Positions 32,555 through 45,349 of a DNA stretch of 64,000 bases are shown one piece after another; the stretch's first letter is position 1; every line of letters begins with the position of its first letter. The stretch lies in contig OX467083.1 in assembly GCA_950106755.1 (NCBI GenBank), forward strand, positions 19,091,029-19,155,028. Reading direction: 5' to 3'. The notes under the pieces were generated by a model that did not search any database, was not told where the DNA came from, and worked only from the letters and a program-made list of their open reading frames with translations. The translations under genes were made by a program, and so were the position numbers. This DNA is from Climacium dendroides. Its lineage: Eukaryota; Streptophyta; Bryopsida; Hypnales; Climaciaceae.

Positions 32555-34849
32555 GGCTCCCAAAGAATCTCTTTGCAAGCACGATTACAATTCTGTTACT
32601 GGTAACGAACGCCCTCAAACAGACAACGTTCTTTTCAAGGCAACACACACACTCTCTCTCTCTCCCTCTGTCTGTGCACAAGACTAGTTTGCACACTCCA
32701 ATCAAGAGATGGCGATTTCGTTAAATAGACACAGCCAGGATCTGTCTCACGAAATAGCGGTACGGTTCAGGTGACGAAACCAAACTAGTCCCAAGAATCG
32801 AGCAATTCTCGAGAGGCTAGATTTCCTTCTATTGATTGTGGGAACCGTGCATCCTGACGAGTTCAGAATCACAGTTGAGGTGTATTCGGGAATGGCTGCA
32901 CTCCTGGCTTTGAGCTCTCCGAGCCGCTCTCGCACTGCAACTGGTCAAGACCATATCCAACGGAACTAAGCTTACAAAAAGCGATACTTCCTTGGAGAAA
33001 TGACCCGCGAATTCGGAGAGAGATTCTTCAAAAGCAACTAAGCAGACCATCACCCAAATAGACGCCACAACCAGTACTTGTCGCAACTTAACACTATCTG
33101 TGAGCATTCTCTGTTCTCTCTCTCTATCTTTCCGTCTCCCTTGCCCTTTTGCACAAACTTTTGGACTCTTACACAAACGAAGTCACGAGAAGAAGGGAAG
33201 TAAGTTGTAAACGAGATTCAATGACAGGTGAGGCTGGCCGGTACAGCAGAGGGAACTATGTAGTGCCCTGGGATTCATTTTCACTTTCATTATGATTCCC
33301 AGCCCAGCCCTCTCAGCCCAACCCAGTCCACTCAGCCCAGGGGTGAATCTAAGTCGTGGAATCGACACTTCAGGACTGGGTAAGATTCTCAGGCAGACCT
33401 AGATTCCTAGAAAATTTAGTTGTTGCCGCTTGATGTGAAGAATCGAAGGAAGCCCTATCTCTGGCCATGCTGATCTTGAAGTCAACGTGGTGAGGACCGT
33501 GCTCCGCGGTCTCTACAGTCGGAAACGCGCTGCACCAGTTCCTTGCGATGGTATTCAACGTGGTCACTTTCAAGACTTAAGTGACGAGGAGAGTTGCAGA
33601 CGGAAAGGGAAATGAGAAGTGAGGGACCCAGGCAAGGAGATCGGTTTTCCCTGCGTACCCCCTTCTCGTGTTGGAAAGGTATTATATATACGGCCATCAC
33701 CTGGGGTGGAGGGAATTCTGAAATTGAATAGCTTGACAAAGAAGCCCTCCTTGTCAACCTGTTTATTTTTAGAATTCCCTCTACCTTGCTGATTGCCCCT
33801 GTGATTGATAAAGGAAAAATCCATAATCACCAATTACACAGATTTCATGTGCCAAGAGGGTATTAATCCTACGGGAAACTAAAAGACATTTCTTGGTGGG
33901 GATTACGCTTTGCTAGATACCTATCAACTCAAGGGTTGGAGTTGACTCAGGAGCCACGGACACGACAATTTTGTTCGCTGCAGGAGGTTCCCTTTCAAAG
34001 GGACCCCTGCCTCACTGGGAAACAGTGTTATGCGTTACGGAGTACAACACTGTACTGAGAGTACATGCAGTGGATCCGAAGACTGTTCGTCTTGTAGAAC
34101 TTTTGGAACTTGAGGAAGCCTTCTCGAAGGGCTCCGTTGGTTGCTTCCTCCGAGTCACGCGGTTGAAGAAAGGTGCCTGCAGTCGGTCCCAGCCCATTGG
34201 AAAAGCCACACCAGACAGTTGCACTCGGAGCCAGGCAAGTCTTCAGGCACCGAAACTAGATGATGTCACACGGTTCCAAAAGGGCTGATTTCCATGGGCA
34301 CCAGCACGGCATTAAAGGGTTAAGGGATTTTGCAGTAGATCCTCAAAAGTTGAAGGTGGGACAAATTTTTCCCTTGCAAAAAGATAGGAAATATAGGGAT
34401 TGCAATTTTTTCAGAATTTTATTGCTAAAATTGAAATAATTGTGAGTTTTAAAAGACAAAAAGTACTTGGAGCCCATAGCCAATGCTTAGAATCTTTTAA
34501 TTTTGATCATTCAAGAACTACTTTCTGCTCAATTCTTCCTACTTTGTTGCTCACTACTTTGGGACTTGTGTCATAATCTTATTAGTCCCAACCTTTAAAA
34601 GAGAGATAAAAACACATTCCAAGCTTTAGTTGGAAATCTAACCCAGCTTTGGTTGGAATTAGTGCCCCTTACAAATTGGGTATGGGTCATGGTTGACAAT
34701 AGGTGCTTTTACCTTACATTGCATTGGACAATGCTTTTGGGCAACAGGGATTGTTTATAATGAGTTCATTGTTTATCACATTTGGAAACACTGACGTGCA
34801 TTGTATTTCAATTGGAGAAGTAACTTAGGAGTCAAAGAATAAGTACCTT
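32555..34849. other. 5' flank of the IQM gene and intergenic DNA
   Basis: Contains GA/CT-rich runs (CACACTCTCTCTCTCTCCCTC at about 32645-32668, CTCTCTCTCTATC near 33115), common in plant 5' leaders. A minus-strand TATATATAAT box lies at 33681-33690, 1.1 kb before the IQM ATG. A CAGCCCA/CTCAGCCCA short repeat is at 33298-33342. If the TATA box serves IQM, the leader would need an intron. A plus-strand frame at 33971-34288 has no recognised domain. Confidence 0.35.
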
Positions 34850-35090
34850 GACAAATTTCATTAAAATACCACCATTCTGCAACTTTGGTAGTTGTTATGG
34901 TTCAATTCAGGTGGCCTGAAATGTATACCAATCCTAGATGTCTCTTTTATGGTTTAAACTACATTGTCTGAAATCTATACCAGTCCTAGATTTTTGACAT
35001 CTATACTTGTCCTAAATGTCATTATTCCTAATCACCAAACATGGTATATGGAATACCACCATTTTCACGAAATTCCCCATTACCGTATTT
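34850..35090 (-). repeat. Dispersed repeat, inverted partner of 12190-12470
   Basis: In reverse it reads AATGGGGAATTTC..ATGGTGG.. then repeated CTAGGA(C/T)TGGTATAGATTTCA units and ..CAAAGTTGCAGAATGGTGG, matching 12190-12470 in the same order. The TCTAG(G)A(T/C)TGGTATA(G/C)ATTTCA unit occurs two or three times in each copy. Confidence 0.65.
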
Positions 35091-37845
35091 CAAAGTACTT
35101 ACTGCATTTGTATAGTAGAGGCTCACCCGGAAGTTGGCCATCTGAGGCGCGTACTTATCAACATTGTTTTCTTTTGCAATATGTCACCAATTCTGACATA
35201 AAGAAACGAATACCCTGAAATATAATGAAATGTCCCTCCAAATATAATGCAATGCCATACTGCCAGGAACACAAGTTCTACGGTTAAAAAAAAACTAAAC
35301 GCTGGTACTTACTAGGGTCTCCTTACGTGTATCGACAGGGTCTAAATATGGAAAGCACTTTTATGCTGCTTCTACAGTGTGGAATACCCCGGAATCGGTA
35401 AGGCTCCCTCTCCTACTTCCACGCTTACTGATCATCATCGGTGGCACTGTTCTTGTCTTTTAGTTGCTTTCTTTGCCCAGCGGGTGAGCATGTAAGAAGG
35501 CCCTTCTTAGTGTCGGATGCGACCTGACAAGAGTCCAACCGAGTCCTTCCGGTGGCTTGCACACGCTGCCTACTTTACGGTGCGATTCTATTTGGCTTAC
35601 TATTGTCGTTTCAGTCAGGACGCGGTCATCACAGATTGTTTCTAAAGTTGTTTCGAAACCAGTAAAATGGAAAAGAATGGAATGAAAAGGAGAAGGAGCA
35701 TGGCGCTTATTATTATTATTGATTGCAGTTTTCCAGGCCGTGTTTTCGGACTTGCAACACTGTTGAGAATGTGGAGCGGCAACTGCTGAAGAAAGGCTGC
35801 TTTCTGGTGCTAATATTAGCGTTGCTTGCACGAGATTTCTGCCATTTTATCGTGATGGACTGAACCCTTTTGAGATCAAGTACTGATCCACATGGAATCA
35901 GTGGATGTGGTCAAAATCCTGTTTAATGATATACATTAAACATGTTTTTCATATTTTTTAAAAATTGTTTTTCCTATTTTAGAGTACTTTAAAAAAATTC
36001 ATGAGTACTATGGGAAATGCTACAAAAATTGAATAGTGTTTCTTGCAACAACCCTATTGCAAAAAGTTATAAGCTTTTTTTGATTCAATGTCAAACCAAT
36101 CAACCAAAAATATTCCTATTGTTTACTAGAACATTTTCATCATTGCAATTAATGTTTCTTAATTTTTTGTAAAAATTACTAGAAAGAAAAAACTAATCAC
36201 TTTCTACTTTGGAATTTCTTTGGAGGTGACTAAAAAAATTTAGGTTAGAGTTTTTTTGCATATATTTTCAACCTATGTTCCTATATACTGGTTAGATCAC
36301 ATAAATTGTGGACATATGTGTTTATTTCTAACTTGGGGGGTCACTTAGAGTGTTCATTAAAACCATGCGCGAACAAAACTTTGGACCTCCTATATATTTT
36401 TTGAATTTTAAATAAAATTCAATGAAAAATTATGAAAGTTTATGAAAAATTATGTTTTGAATTATTGATATTTTTATTTGTTAATAATAATTACTTATAA
36501 ATTTTTGAAGTAAAAAGATACATTGTAGATCTAAAAAATAACTTTTACACCCTTATATTATATAAGAAAAAATTGTCTAAAAAATGAACAAACAATTCCT
36601 AAAAAACATGCCATTTTAGTGAATTTTTAACCTCTTCTAAAAATCATTCTATATTTTATTTGAGTTTGAAATTTTTGGAGTAAAATCCTATAGTCGTTAA
36701 TAAATAGTGCTCAATATTTGAAGTTAAAATTATAGTTTATTAGAAACCACTTCTTCGCACATGATTTGTGCACCCCCCAAGATTTCTAAAAATGTTGAAA
36801 AAGAAACTTTATCTTTGGGAAGGACTTTAAAACTATGTTTGAAAGTTTAGGCATATTGAACTTGCAATGGGTGGCAATTCTCACTCTAAAATTTGGGGAG
36901 GATGTACTTGAACAATTTGACTAAAAGAAACTATGGTTGGATTCATTAAAGAATAAGTATAAATGAAGATTTTAGCTTTGCTTTGGGTATGAGTTTTTTA
37001 ACTTTTGAAACAATTTTGGGCCTCATAACATCTTACAAAATTAGGAGATAACCAAGCAGTGGTGAGTTTTTGCCATTTCCAAGGCAACAAGCAATTTCAA
37101 ACTTATTATTTAAAAATCATTAAACTTCTCAATTCAAAAAACACGCATTCAAAAATAGTGATTTGAAATATGAATCTTAGAATGGTAATCTAATTAAATA
37201 GATGTGAGTCCAGAATCACCCCTTACTTCATGACAAATTGCTATAAAGGTTTTAGTTCTAGTAGGCTTTGAATGATGAACAATGATTAGATATGCAATAG
37301 CTTTTTACAATTATATATTCAATTGGTGTTCTTAACTTTAATAATCATTTTCGCTTTAGCTCTAATAAAAGCATATATGATGTGTGATACCAAATAAAAT
37401 TCAATTTAGAGATGCTAGTATATGAGCCTAGGATCTTGAGCTTAGAAGTTTAGGCACTTATATTATAGGTACCTATATTATAAACACCATCTATGGTTTT
37501 AGAATACCTATATTATACACACCTTCAATAGTTGTATGAAACTTCCATATACCTAAGTTCAAGGCTAGTAGGCTCAAATTTCTTAACTTATATGTTAGCA
37601 TCATTAAAATTATATCTGGACATTTGACATTGGAAACTTCATGTAACAAAAGATATGTGAAATATGAAATGAACATGAAGGTACAATGTGATAATGAAAA
37701 ATATAATGTGATGAAAGGTAAACAACATGGAGATTAGAAAGTAATTAGGGAGCATACATTGGGATTGTCATTACAATTGAGACTGCAATCTATGCATATT
37801 GTGAGATTTTAAAGTCATTGACCTTTAAAAGACAATGAGTTAGAA
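35091..37845. other. Non-genic DNA, AT-rich to the right
   Basis: A patch of more balanced composition at about 35380-35830 has a minus-strand open frame (35460-35831) but no recognised motif and no ATG start. From 35940 onward the DNA is AT-rich with no support for genes. Confidence 0.35.
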
Positions 37846-37920
37846 TATATATATATATATATATATAATTTTTTAAAATTTATTTATTTATTTATTATTT
37901 ATTTATTATTTATTTTTTGT
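37846..37920. repeat. (AT)n microsatellite followed by (TTTA)n tract
   Basis: About eleven AT units at 37846-37867, followed by ATTTATTTATTTATT-type repeats to 37920. Confidence 0.9.
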
Positions 37921-40900
37921 TCTTTGATTTCACATGTAGTTTATCTTTGATTATGAAGTTTAGCTAAAGTAAAAAAAATTCACCCACTTTGTCAAATTCC
38001 TACTCATCAAAACCACCCTCTCAAGTTATCATGTTAATATTAGTCAAATCAATTTATATAGAATATAATAGATATCTTACAACTAATGTCCCTTCCTCTC
38101 TTGATAAATTTTGAATACTATATCCTTGTTATGAAAAAAAGATTTTGAAATTGTCTCTTACATTCTCTATTTAAGCAATAAGAAAATGGGGTGAAAAAAT
38201 GGGTGAAATTGCCAATTTTTTCTCAAAAAAACTTTAATTTTCACTAATACTTAAATGAAAGTGCATACTAATATACTCCCTACAAATTAAGGCTCTACAG
38301 TTTGTTGAGAACATTTGATACCAATTTCATTGATCATGTTATGAAAAGCATAAATTCAAAAAGGTTCGAATTTTGTATCACCTGAACCAAGGAAGAACAT
38401 TGAACATGTGTTCATCATTAAAAAAATTTGGACCTTGTGGAAGGCCGCAAGTTTGCATTGCAGCAATGCAATAACAACAGTAAAAAAAATATCAACAAAA
38501 AAATTGAAATTTGACAAGGCACTACTAGTGCCATGTCGAATTGGCAATTTCAATTTGGGGGGGGATTTTATTTTATTTTAATTTAAAATAAAATAAAATA
38601 TCCTTGTATTTGCACCACAGTCAAAAGGACTTTTCCAAGGTTCAGATTTTTCCTAAAGTTGCAACCTAAATAAAATAGGACTAGGGCAGGAAAAAAAAAG
38701 GGGGAGGGGGTCTTTGTATGACCTCCTCAAAACAACTCAGACAAATGAATTCCAAGCAGGATTGACACTAATTTGGGGACGGAGGGAGGTATAATTTTGT
38801 GGAAGAATGTTTCTATCCATGTGGATGATTCTATCCATTTTTTTTAATTTTTTTAAAACAATTTCCTTGACTAGTGCATGAATGCATTCCATCAATCCAG
38901 GGTGCAAGTCTCTCTGCCAATGAATGGTTGCTTTCTTACTCACAACCGACTGAATGCTGAGGCCCTTGCCAACTTGAACCCACAGCGAGCATCCATTGGA
39001 GGGGAGCTCTTTGGAGATCACTGGAATTTTGCATTCAGTTACAGTGTCCCGCGTGTAAATCTACAGTGCCCCATTGAGGATGCTCTACAGTTCATATTCA
39101 GATCCTCGGTAAGTAGCTCCCCTCCAGTGTACTGTACACTTGTACCAGTACCTCCCGGGATTTCTGCAAAGCCGCGCAACTGCAACTGGTCTCCGAGGAT
39201 TGAAAGCATGTGACATTGTGACACTTCCCAGACCTTCCACTTCTTATCGCAATTCCCACCATCTGGGACGCAGGTTGGATTGGTTCGGTTGGAAATGGTC
39301 AATGAGAAACGGGAGGGGAAGGGACGGAACTCTCACTGAAGGGACTGGGGGGTGAGGCTGCGGATTCGCTTCCGCATAAGAAGTTGGGTGAGAAGCCAGG
39401 AATCCTGCGAGGGAGCCGGGAACAACAGGCGGATTCGGAGATTCGTTCGATGCAGTGCTCAGGAACTCAGGAACTGAAGGCGCGAGCGGAGGGCGCAGGG
39501 AGCCACATTCAGTTGGCCATAACGGGGAGCTGTTGAAAAGCAAGACCTCGGCCGCGCTTATAGTAGTGCAACGAGCGTCTTGCGGAGGTCCAGCCAAGGG
39601 TGAATGTAGAGGGCAATGCTCGAGGAGGAGGGAGGGCATTATGGGGAAAAAGGGGCAGACGAGGAGGGTGTAGCCCGATGAGGAGGTCCCTTTTTTCCCA
39701 TAATGTCCGACGACAGGGGCCATTGTCCGGCGTAAATCACAAGGGGGAAATCCTCTCTGAAAGATTTCTTTCTAGTATAAAGAAGCGCCACCACGTGCAA
39801 TGAGGGCAATCACCACATATAAGTGGTTCAAGAACACTAGAACAACAATAGATGAATGAAACAACATGGGATGAATAGAAAAAATTTGGATGAAAAATCC
39901 ATAATGCTTGATTATACAGGCAAAACCACGTAATCAGGATGGAAATACCTAAATAGGTTCCTTTTTTTACGTAAACCATTGGGGAGAAATGTCTAGTTCA
40001 TTTTGGGGGCAAATTCTAAGTTCTATTTTGAGCCATGCTAATTCTATTCCTCTATATCCCTCCTAGCTAATTTGGAGCCTCTAATTGCAAATATGAACTC
40101 AAAATTTGCCAAAAAAATTTGTGTAGCAAATGAATGGTTCTTGTGTTTTCTTCAAGGATAAAACACGGGGGCAAAACCGCCTCTGCAAGAGACTCATTAC
40201 ACAACTATAAGCGTGACCCTTGTCCTCCACTTTGGTTCTGTAAGGAGCTATTTGCATGGAGGACTAGAACCAATCTCCAAATAGTCCCAAGGAGATTCGC
40301 TTGGCAAAAATGTGAACCCAATTTCTAATGTAGAGCTTGGCTCCTCCCATCCTCCACCTTCCTTGATTGTAGGATTTGCAAGCCCATTCTCCTTCCCATC
40401 AACCCAATTTATTATTTTTCTAAAAGTATCTTCCACTTGTCTTGTTATTTCAACTCATTCCCTTATTGTAAGCTTCTTTGTAAGTCCTCTTTGGCCTATG
40501 TTGAAGATACGTCCACAATTTTTGTCACAATTTTTTTTCTAGATTGCATTAGGATTCTTGTTCAACTTTGTACTTGAGGGAATGACAACAACCTATAGTT
40601 GCATACAAGCTTCTTGCTACAAATTTTATCACAATTTAAAGGCAATCCTTGCAACCTTTTACTACATTGTGTGGTTGTGGGGCAGTAATACAAAAATTTG
40701 TTCCCATCACAATTGAATTTATAGTTGAATTGTGCAGTTATTGTGTGATAATTGGCAATGGTTGTTGTCTAGTTCTTGGATATGTGCAATGAATGGTCAC
40801 TTTACTCTAATACACATACCAGGTGAAGCTCTTCCGCAATAATTGGCACCTTGGCTAACCTAAAGCTCTACCCTAAATGGTGAAAGATTGTTGCACTCTA

Positions 40901-42742
40901 GAGAAAGTCAAACATCTATTTGAATAGGTTTGGCATCAAAATAAAAAGGATAAAGGCTTGACACAGCAAGCAGAGAATGAGACTCTCTAAAAATTCAAAA
41001 AGGGCAGCAACAACTATAAAAAGTTATTTTTCATTATGGTTGATAATAAATAAATAAAATGAATGAATGAATAAAAAGAGAGAGATCCTAAATATATATA
41101 AGTAACTAAAAGTAAGAGGGGATGTCCAATAAAATTTAAAAAACACAAGGGATACATAAGATGTAAGAAGGAAAATTCAGCATGCACCTCCCTCCAAAAG
41201 CAAAGAAATTGAGAGAAATTGAAAGAAATTGAGAGAAATATGTGAGGTTTAGTTTGCCTAGAATAAGATGCCCTTGATTGATAGGCACATCTACTCCTTC
41301 ATGTATGTGGTATATTCTACATGCAAGGGATAGGTCAAGGATAATATCCCTCATAGTGTCATTCCTATGAGGGACTGTGGACATAGAAACATAAGGAAAA
41401 ACAATAGGCAATGCATGAGTGGAAATGAGTAGAATCACTAGAAAAATGTATCTTCTACAACCAATTAAACAATGACTAAGTATCCTATATGGCTATTTAA
41501 CAAGTACAACCATTTTTATTACCACTAGAGTAGATGCATGGATAAGTGTCTCAATATTCTGGTCACAAAGATGTTTTCAGAAAATGTTGGCATTAAAATG
41601 TTTTAGGCCACAAATGGTCACATCTTTTAACAATTTTTCTATCCAAAATACTCAACAACTTGATTATAAAGACATTTATGCATTTAGTTAAAGAACTTTC
41701 AACTTTTATTAAGTGTATTGGCTTTTGAAGTGTAGTATATGGATTTGTTCTAATTGAATAAAACATTGCATATGGACTTTTTTGAGAATATAGACATATT
41801 TAAATATAATCTAGTGACTTTATTATTAGTGATCCCAAGGTTTTGCTTAAGTTAAATGACTTCTTTTAGTATAGAATTAGCCACTTCTTAGTGGTTAATA
41901 TGAAGGTTTAATTTGGGGGATAATTTTTTGATAAGTAATTATTATTATCACTATTATTATCATTATTATTATTCTATTGTATTTTATTTTATAAGACTAA
42001 GGTAGTCTATCCTTCACTTTGAAATTTTCTTTATTTATGTCCAACCTAGTACCGTAGTTGTAAAATAGGGTTGTTGAATAGATGTTGGAATTTTAGGGCA
42101 TTTTTTTTCCTAAAACCAAAAAAAATTATGGTAAAAAAATAGTATTAGAAAAAAATTATATTTTTAGCATCTACCAAAACTTTACAAATAATATATATAT
42201 AGTAAAGAAGTATTGACCCTACCCTATACTTATTGTAGTCATTAAAGGGAATAGCCTTCAATTTTAGTGACTAATAATGAGGCCATGGGAGATGCTTTTG
42301 AATCACTCATCCATTCCACCCGAGGAGCTTTGTAGGCCAAACGGTGGATTTCCGTCAGAGTTTCATCCACCCCGGGTTTTTTGAAAATTGGCCGGAAGTG
42401 TGCCGAGAGTGTTCAAAATTAGCCGGTCAATTTCCTAAAATATATTTTTTCTCTCCATGGCATTGCTGCCATTGTCCAATTTCAATCGGAAATTTTCCTT
42501 GAGGATGAGAATTTGTTCGGTTGTAATTATTTTTGGTTTTCTTCTTGATTCTTGTAATGGCATTGTTTAGCTTAAAAAATGTTCATAAGCATTATCTCTA
42601 GCAGAACTTGAACTTGGCATTGCCCCAACTAACTTTGGGCAAAAGATTTAGCCTTCCGAAAATGCACCAATCTAAAAGAGGGTCAATGCATTTTCAGGAG
42701 GCTGGATAATACAACATGCCTCCAACATTTACATTTACAAGA
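37921..42742. other. Non-genic DNA with a GC-richer island
   Basis: A more GC-rich island at about 38870-39730 stands out from AT-rich surroundings. It has long frames on both strands, including a proline-rich minus frame at 39244-39723, but no recognised domain. The rest is AT-rich. An ATT/ATC microsatellite is at 41938-41980. At 42360-42500 lies a block with AGCCGGTCAATTTCCTAAA and AATTTCAATCGGAAATTTTC that recurs in the same orientation at about 47010-47100. Confidence 0.35.
39636..39709. repeat. Inverted repeat of about 20 bp
   Basis: GGCATTATGGGGAAAAAGGGG pairs with CCCTTTTTTCCCATAATGTCC about 32 bases on. It lies in the GC-richer island and may be a transposon end or terminator-like fold. 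Confidence 0.5.
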
Positions 42743-43037
42743 ATCAAATTAGTTTGAGAGCAAAAAAATGTAAAGAGAGAAACAAATCAACTTGAGACCC
42801 AAAATATGTAAAGAGTGAAACAAATCAGCTTGAGACCCCCAAAAGGTAAAGAGTGAAACAAATCAACTTGAGACCAAAAAAATATAAAGAATGAAACAAA
42901 TCAGCTTGAGACCAAAAAAATATAAAGAGTGAGATAAATCAACTTGAGACCCCCAAAATGTAAAGAGTAGAAACAAGCCACCATTTACAAAAAGGAAATC
43001 AGCTTAAGACCAAAACAATGTAAAGAGTGAAATACCA
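42743..43037. repeat. Minisatellite, 38-bp unit, about seven copies
   Basis: Tandem units of the form AAATCAACTTGAGACC(A/C)..AATGTAAAGAGTGAAAC run from 42743 to 43037. One unit is interrupted by CCACCATTTACAAAAAGG. The array ends about 90 bases from the decayed hAT transposase, so it may be a subterminal region of that element. Confidence 0.85.
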
Positions 43038-43126
43038 ATCAACATGCATACACAACACCATTAAAGAACATCAAAAGAACATGTGCAACAAATAAGGCAA
43101 CAAATGCATACAAGTCACAAAAAACA

Positions 43127-45349
43127 TCAACACAATGGTGCCCCATGCTGATGCACATCTTCATACAAAGAAGATGCATTACTTGCACTAGAACCCATGG
43201 CTAAATTAAACAAATGAGTAGAAGGATTTGCATAAAGATACTTATATTTTATTTCGTGTTTCCACAAGGGGATGGCATCATGCATTATACGATCATACTC
43301 ATCTTCCGGTCCCTCTAAAACAACTCTAAGTAAAGCCTCCAGGTTTTTGCTTCCCAATTGATTTCTAACACGAGTTTTAATTAAATTCTGAATACTGAAA
43401 GCTCTCTCACAAGTAGCTGTAGAAATGCATTGTATTCTAGCAATATCAGCAAGGACTAGCAAATTTGGATATCGGATTTGTAGGGCATGATTCCAAGTGA
43501 TTATGCCCCACAAATCCCATAAATTTTTGCCCCCCCCATTCAATTTGAAAGACAGAAACTCCCGCTTGCAAGCTTGCACGTCAAGAAGGAGAGGGAAGGA
43601 AAAACCTGAATGTGACCGGTCCTCTCTATACAACTACAACAGTTTGTCCAATTTAGAGACACCCCAATTCTACAATCCAAACTTGCTTGGATGGCATGTT
43701 AGAAGGGTTTAGCACTTTGAAACAAGAAACTACATTGTTATCTTGAAATCGAGCTTCCAAACCCTCACAAACTGCTTTAGCAAATGAACGCTGAAATTGG
43801 AGAGCTTCTTCCAAATCAATGCCTAGCCTGGACATGGACATGGTGATGTCATAAAACATATTGCCTCGAATTTGGCTTGAAAGCTTTTTGAGATGACCCC
43901 CAAAAGGGCCATACTCAGAAAGCACATGAAACCCTGTGCTCTCATTGAAAGTGTCAGCATTCAAATCAGTGGTTTCAACAATGAAAAGCATCAGAATTTG
44001 TGCTATCTTTGTGCGCACTATGCTACCTATAGAGGAGACATCTACAAATTTACATTGAAAGACTTTAGACAACATAGCCAAGCACTTCAAAATCTCAGCA
44101 AGAAAGTACAAAATGTAAATGAACTTAAACTATGACAACTTCACAAAAATTGACGCAGCCTAACTAGAATCGCGGCCCTCTACATCACAAAAGTAACACA
44201 AAATAGACTCCAATGAATCACACAAGGTACTCACCGCTTACCAACGAGACAACCACCTGATTTTGTGGTAGCGTTTCATACATTTATTGGCATCAAAGAG
44301 TTCCTCTTGCAAGACAGTTAGAGCATGCTTCCGCTTAGACGACTTGTGAAAAATGCAACAATTGAATTCAAAAGAGAGTCTACCTCACGTGAAATTACCT
44401 TACAAGCAGGTGACTTCGCAGCATCAAGGACTGCCAAATTCATGCGGTGTGCTACATAATGAATAGCAAGTAGGTAAGGGTTTACCTAGTTCTTCAAGTG
44501 TGCAGCCACTTCGGTGAGAGAGCCCGTCATGGTGCTGGTGCCATCACTACCAAAGCCCAAAAACTTCCGCAAGTCCAGCCCCCAATGTTGCAAAGTTGAA
44601 ATCAGAGTTTCATAGATGACACCAGCATCCTTCTTCCCACCTTCAATTGGCAGCAAGCCTAGGAAAACACTTACCGGCAAATCTTCTTCAATGATGGTGG
44701 CAAAAGCCACAAGGTGTCCTGTCATGCTGATATCCGTAGATTCATCTATCATGACACCAAAAAAAGGTGAATTTCGAACACAGTTGAGGATTTGTTTTTG
44801 AATCACAACTGAAATGCACATGATTAGATTTGCACATGCTTTTTGTCTTGATACATAGACAAGGTCATTGGAGCTTTAACACTTACCAACAACTTACACA
44901 AAGAAGGGAATTTAGAATAGGGTAAAAAATTCTTCCCCAAAAAATAGGCAGCTTGTAGTAAAGACACCACAGCCTCATTGTACGCTCTCTAGTTGTTGAG
45001 GATGGCTTTCTCCATTACCTTCCCGCCACTCTGCAAGGCCCAAGCAAGACGACTATGCTCATTGGAGCAGGCATGATCCTGGAAAGCGCTTACCTTCAAA
45101 TTTTTTGCGCTGTCTTTGGCATACGATGATTGCCCGCCCTTGTCCCTGCAAACCTTGCAAAACACCCTCCCACATTAGGAAAAAATGTAACCAATCAAAT
45201 TGAAGGCACCATTGCTCCTTCCATTGGCCTTGTGCAATTTCTGCATCTGAAGGAGGATAACAATTAGCAACTGAATGAACTGTTTGAGGACTAGAACCCT
45301 CAGACTCTGATGACAAGATTTCAATAACATCAGTTTCCCTTGATTTCAC
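43127..45349 (-). pseudogene. Decayed hAT-type transposase (TTF-type zinc finger/DUF4371-like)
   Basis: Reading the minus strand from 45349: an acidic leader (SSESEGSSPQTV), QFDWLHF typical of the TTF-type finger region, SAFQDHACSNEHSRLAW in another frame, LQAAYFLGKNFLPYSKF, then MIDESTDISMTGHLV with the first catalytic Asp and FLGFGSDGTSTMTG with a further catalytic Asp. Next come the HRMNLAV-like segment, SEYGPFGGHLKKLSSQIR, and the hAT dimerisation end ISTATCERAFSIQNLIKTRV with RNQLGSKNLEALLRV. Frameshifts and stops occur between 45120 and 44820, at 44160-44480 and near 43640, so it is dead. Some interruptions could be introns. I could not place terminal inverted repeats or an 8-bp duplication. 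Confidence 0.8.

Noticed and set aside
39244..39723. A 159-residue proline-rich minus-strand frame
   Set aside because: Low complexity, overlapping frames on both strands and no recognised domain; probably a result of local GC composition.
43497..44135. Plus-strand frames within the hAT region
   Set aside because: The recognisable transposase motifs are all on the minus strand.
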